From positions 1 through 64,000 of the forward strand of contig NZ_FNIL01000003.1 in the NCBI RefSeq assembly GCF_900103955.1: a DNA stretch of 64,000 nucleotides, written 5' to 3'. Position numbers and translations under genes: made by a program. The notes below the pieces were generated by a model. It saw nothing but the letters and a program-made list of their open reading frames with translations. It was not told the DNA's origin and did no database searches. This stretch comes from Alkalicoccus daliensis. Lineage in GTDB: Bacteria; Bacillota; Bacilli; Bacillales; Salisediminibacteriaceae. This document shows, piece after piece, positions 62,194-64,000 of the stretch (positions within the stretch are counted from its first letter, which is position 1; each line of letters opens with the position of its first letter).

Positions 62194-63224
62194 AGCTCAT
62201 CAAATCCGTTTTTCTCTGTAACTTTGGAATAAGTCCGGGATTTCTGCTCAAAGAAATCCGATTTCGTATCATTCATCATTTCATCACTGAAGACGTGAAT
62301 CCAAGGCATTGGATTGTCCCGTCCTTCATATAAATTCTGCAGGCCAAGCTGGCGCATTCTTTTATTTGCCAGATATTCCACATAGCCGTCGTACTCTTTT
62401 AAATCGATACCTTCAATCCCGCTCAATATATAATGTGCCCATTCTTTCTCCAGCTGGACTGCTTTATCAATCGTGTCATAAATATACTGTTTATTTTCTT
62501 CTGTCTGCAGTTCTTTATTTTCTTCCATCAGCAGTCTGATAAACTGCGAGACAAAGTAAGCATGCTGCATTTCATCCCGCTGAATATAGCTGATCATCGT
62601 ACTGGTTTTCACCATTTTCTGCTGGCGCGCAAGGTGATAGAAAAATGCAAAGCCTGCGTAGAAGTATATCCCTTCTAAATTAATCGAGTTTACACAGAGC
62701 TTAAACAGATTCTGAATAGATGGGTCTCTTCTGAACTCTTCATACGCATCCAGAATTAATGCATTTCTTTTTCTCACTAACGGATCATCTTTTGCCTCAT
62801 TAAATCTTTTTGTCTGTTCTGTACTTGATACGAGAGAGCTCAGCACATAAGAATAGGATTCATTATGCACGGCTTCCTGCTGTGCAATTACAGCAAAGAT
62901 TGCCTGGAAGCTTGGATCTGTCACATAGTCCATCACCTGCGCCATCGTCGGGGTCTGAAGACTGTCGAGTGAAGCAAGCTGTGTGTTGATTCGGAGAAAC
63001 ACATCCTTTTCCACTTCAGAAAGCTGGTCCCACTGCTTAATATCATCCTGCATATTAATTTCCTGGGCTTTCCAGAAATTAGAAAGAAGCGCCTGATACA
63101 CGTCATACATCTGTGGATAAGCAATGTCATTCCAATTTAAGATTCCTGATGCTTCCCCATTTACTATTCCGGTGGACTTGTTTGCAAACTGCGGTTGAAG
63201 CAGCTTCATTTTAGTTAAAGTCAT
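62190..63224 (-). CDS. nrdF: Ribonucleoside-diphosphate reductase beta subunit
   Basis: A 344-residue radical-generating subunit. Metal ligands are visible in QQEAVHNESYSYVL (E-x2-H, about 105-118) and RDEMQHAYF (E-x2-H, near 205); the Tyr beside the first site is the radical candidate. The sequence differs clearly from B. subtilis NrdF at the N terminus (LLQPQFANKSTGIVNGEASG), so the class Ia/Ib subtype and thus the symbol are uncertain. The ATG at 63224 follows AGAGGAGGAATTACAA. It is coupled to the flavodoxin and 19 bases downstream of the alpha gene. Confidence 0.88.
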   Translation of the reverse strand: MTLTKMKLLQPQFANKSTGIVNGEASGILNWNDIAYPQMYDVYQALLSNFWKAQEINMQDDIKQWDQLSEVEKDVFLRINTQLASLDSLQTPTMAQVMDYVTDPSFQAIFAVIAQQEAVHNESYSYVLSSLVSSTEQTKRFNEAKDDPLVRKRNALILDAYEEFRRDPSIQNLFKLCVNSINLEGIYFYAGFAFFYHLARQQKMVKTSTMISYIQRDEMQHAYFVSQFIRLLMEENKELQTEENKQYIYDTIDKAVQLEKEWAHYILSGIEGIDLKEYDGYVEYLANKRMRQLGLQNLYEGRDNPMPWIHVFSDEMMNDTKSDFFEQKSRTYSKVTEKNGFDEL

Positions 63225-63243
63225 ATTTGTAATTCCTCCTCTG

Positions 63244-64000
63244 TTATGAATGACAGCTCTCGCATTCTTCAATTTCCTGCTGAGAAGTACTGCGGATATA
63301 ATACGTAGTTTTCAGCCCCTGTCTCCAGGCTTCCAGGTGCAGATCCAGCAGCTCTTTTGCATGAATATCGTGACGCACGTACAGATTAAAACTGATCCCC
63401 TGATCTACATGGCGCTGTCTTGCAGCATTCTGGCGGATACTCCAGCGCTGATCGAGTTCATGACGCACACGCTGGTAGTAAGGATAGGTGACATGTGTTA
63501 AATCAGGAGGCGTTACCTTTAATTTGAAATTCTTTTTCTCTTCTGCATATTCCAGTGCATAAATTGGGTCAATTCCGTCCGTTGATCCAGCAATTTTCGC
63601 GGTAGAAGAGTTCGGTGCCACCGCCATCAGCCAGCCATTTCGAATCCCGGTGGTACTGATTTTTTCCTTTAATTCTTTCCACTTTCCAGATTGATAATTT
63701 CTTCTTTCAAAATACTCTCCATTTTCCCATTCAGAACCTGTAAATTTCGGGTAAGCACCTTTTTCTTCCGCCAGCTTTGCAGAAGCTTGAATTGCAGCAA
63801 AGGCAATCCGCTCATACACCTCGTCAGCTAACGTCACCGCTTCTTCCGACTCCCAGTAAATTCCCTGCTTTGCCAGCACATGATGCCAGCCGAATGTCCC
63901 GAGCCCGACAGCACGGTAATTTTTGTTCGTTGCTTCTGCCTGTCCTACAGAAAGCGTATTTAAATCAATAACGTTGTCGAGCATCCTTACCTGGATATCT
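63244..64000 (-). CDS. nrdE: Ribonucleoside-diphosphate reductase alpha subunit (C-terminal part)
   Basis: The last 251 codons of the large catalytic subunit; the reading frame runs off the window (the ATG at 63984 is internal). VRMLDNVIDLNTLSVGQA and YRAVGLGTFGWHHVL belong to the conserved barrel. AVAPNSSTAKIAGSTDGIDP is the substrate-phosphate loop. The C-terminal redox pair is CESC in IEECESCHS. With the beta subunit it reduces NDPs to dNDPs. The subtype (Ia or Ib) cannot be set from this fragment. Confidence 0.92.
   Translation of the reverse strand, partial: DIQVRMLDNVIDLNTLSVGQAEATNKNYRAVGLGTFGWHHVLAKQGIYWESEEAVTLADEVYERIAFAAIQASAKLAEEKGAYPKFTGSEWENGEYFERRNYQSGKWKELKEKISTTGIRNGWLMAVAPNSSTAKIAGSTDGIDPIYALEYAEEKKNFKLKVTPPDLTHVTYPYYQRVRHELDQRWSIRQNAARQRHVDQGISFNLYVRHDIHAKELLDLHLEAWRQGLKTTYYIRSTSQQEIEECESCHS

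Overview
The window comes from a low-to-moderate G+C member of the Bacillaceae. The left edge holds the 5' end of a 16S rRNA gene, and the gene order from there to about 24 kb matches the Bacillus subtilis block rrn-ygxA-ygzB-perR-gsaB-ygaE-ygaD-ygaC-fabL-mutY-yfhP-yfhJ-yfhH-recX-yfhF. Several acidic proteins and many repeats shared between intergenic regions hint at a halophilic or alkaliphilic lineage, but this is inference. The small acid-soluble spore protein genes that accompany this block in B. subtilis (sspE, sspK) are not at their expected places.

Layout. 0-1.3 kb: 16S 5' end, leader with boxA and two tandem rrn promoters, then a non-coding repeat. 1.3-8.3 kb: ygxA, ygzB, perR with its own PerR box, a DarA-like protein, a 2-hydroxyacid dehydrogenase, gsaB and ygaE. 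9-16.6 kb: two ABC systems, ygaC, a DUF3939-like protein, fabL and a two-subunit chromate transporter. 16.8-24.2 kb: a gamma-glutamyltransferase homologue, an SDR, mutY, yfhP, yfhJ, yfhH, recX, yfhF. 24-30.6 kb: araR and a ChvE/GguAB-type sugar ABC transporter whose promoter has two AraR-like operators and a cre box. 31-35.3 kb: two small hypothetical genes, treR and treA with a TreR operator inside the promoter spacer. 35.4-41.2 kb: cdaR-glcD-glcF and glycerate kinase, a two-carbon acid (glycolate/glycerate) cluster. 41.2-47.5 kb: a soluble chemoreceptor and the NAD de novo genes nadB-nadC-nadA, divergent from nadS-niaR around a perfect NiaR palindrome. 47.5-54.5 kb: small membrane proteins, two Gfo/Idh/MocA oxidoreductases, a lipoprotein and a frameshifted small gene. 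54.8-57.5 kb: cadC-cadA. 57.6-64 kb: an FMN reductase, a diguanylate cyclase, a YhfP-like reductase, DUF805 and ICMT-like membrane proteins, a flavodoxin and ribonucleotide reductase (beta complete, alpha cut by the window edge).

Two features stand out. First, the Cd/Zn-type ATPase gene has a complete reading frame of about 703 codons with good ribosome binding site, but codon 16, the first Cys of the CxxC metal motif, is UGA. A small hairpin follows at a distance and with a loop that fit the bacterial selenocysteine insertion pattern. It is either a selenoprotein, a readthrough gene or a recent nonsense mutation. Second, the intergenic space carries at least two families of orf-less repeats. 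Family II (8.3 kb and 32.2 kb, opposite orientations) is flanked in both cases by a duplicated intrinsic terminator, 36 bp with one mismatch in the better copy. Family I has an intact copy at 48.1 kb with inverted ends and a 10-bp direct repeat, and longer composite or decayed copies at 0.7, 25.8, 39.9, 51.4 and 52.0 kb. Most sit beside terminators.
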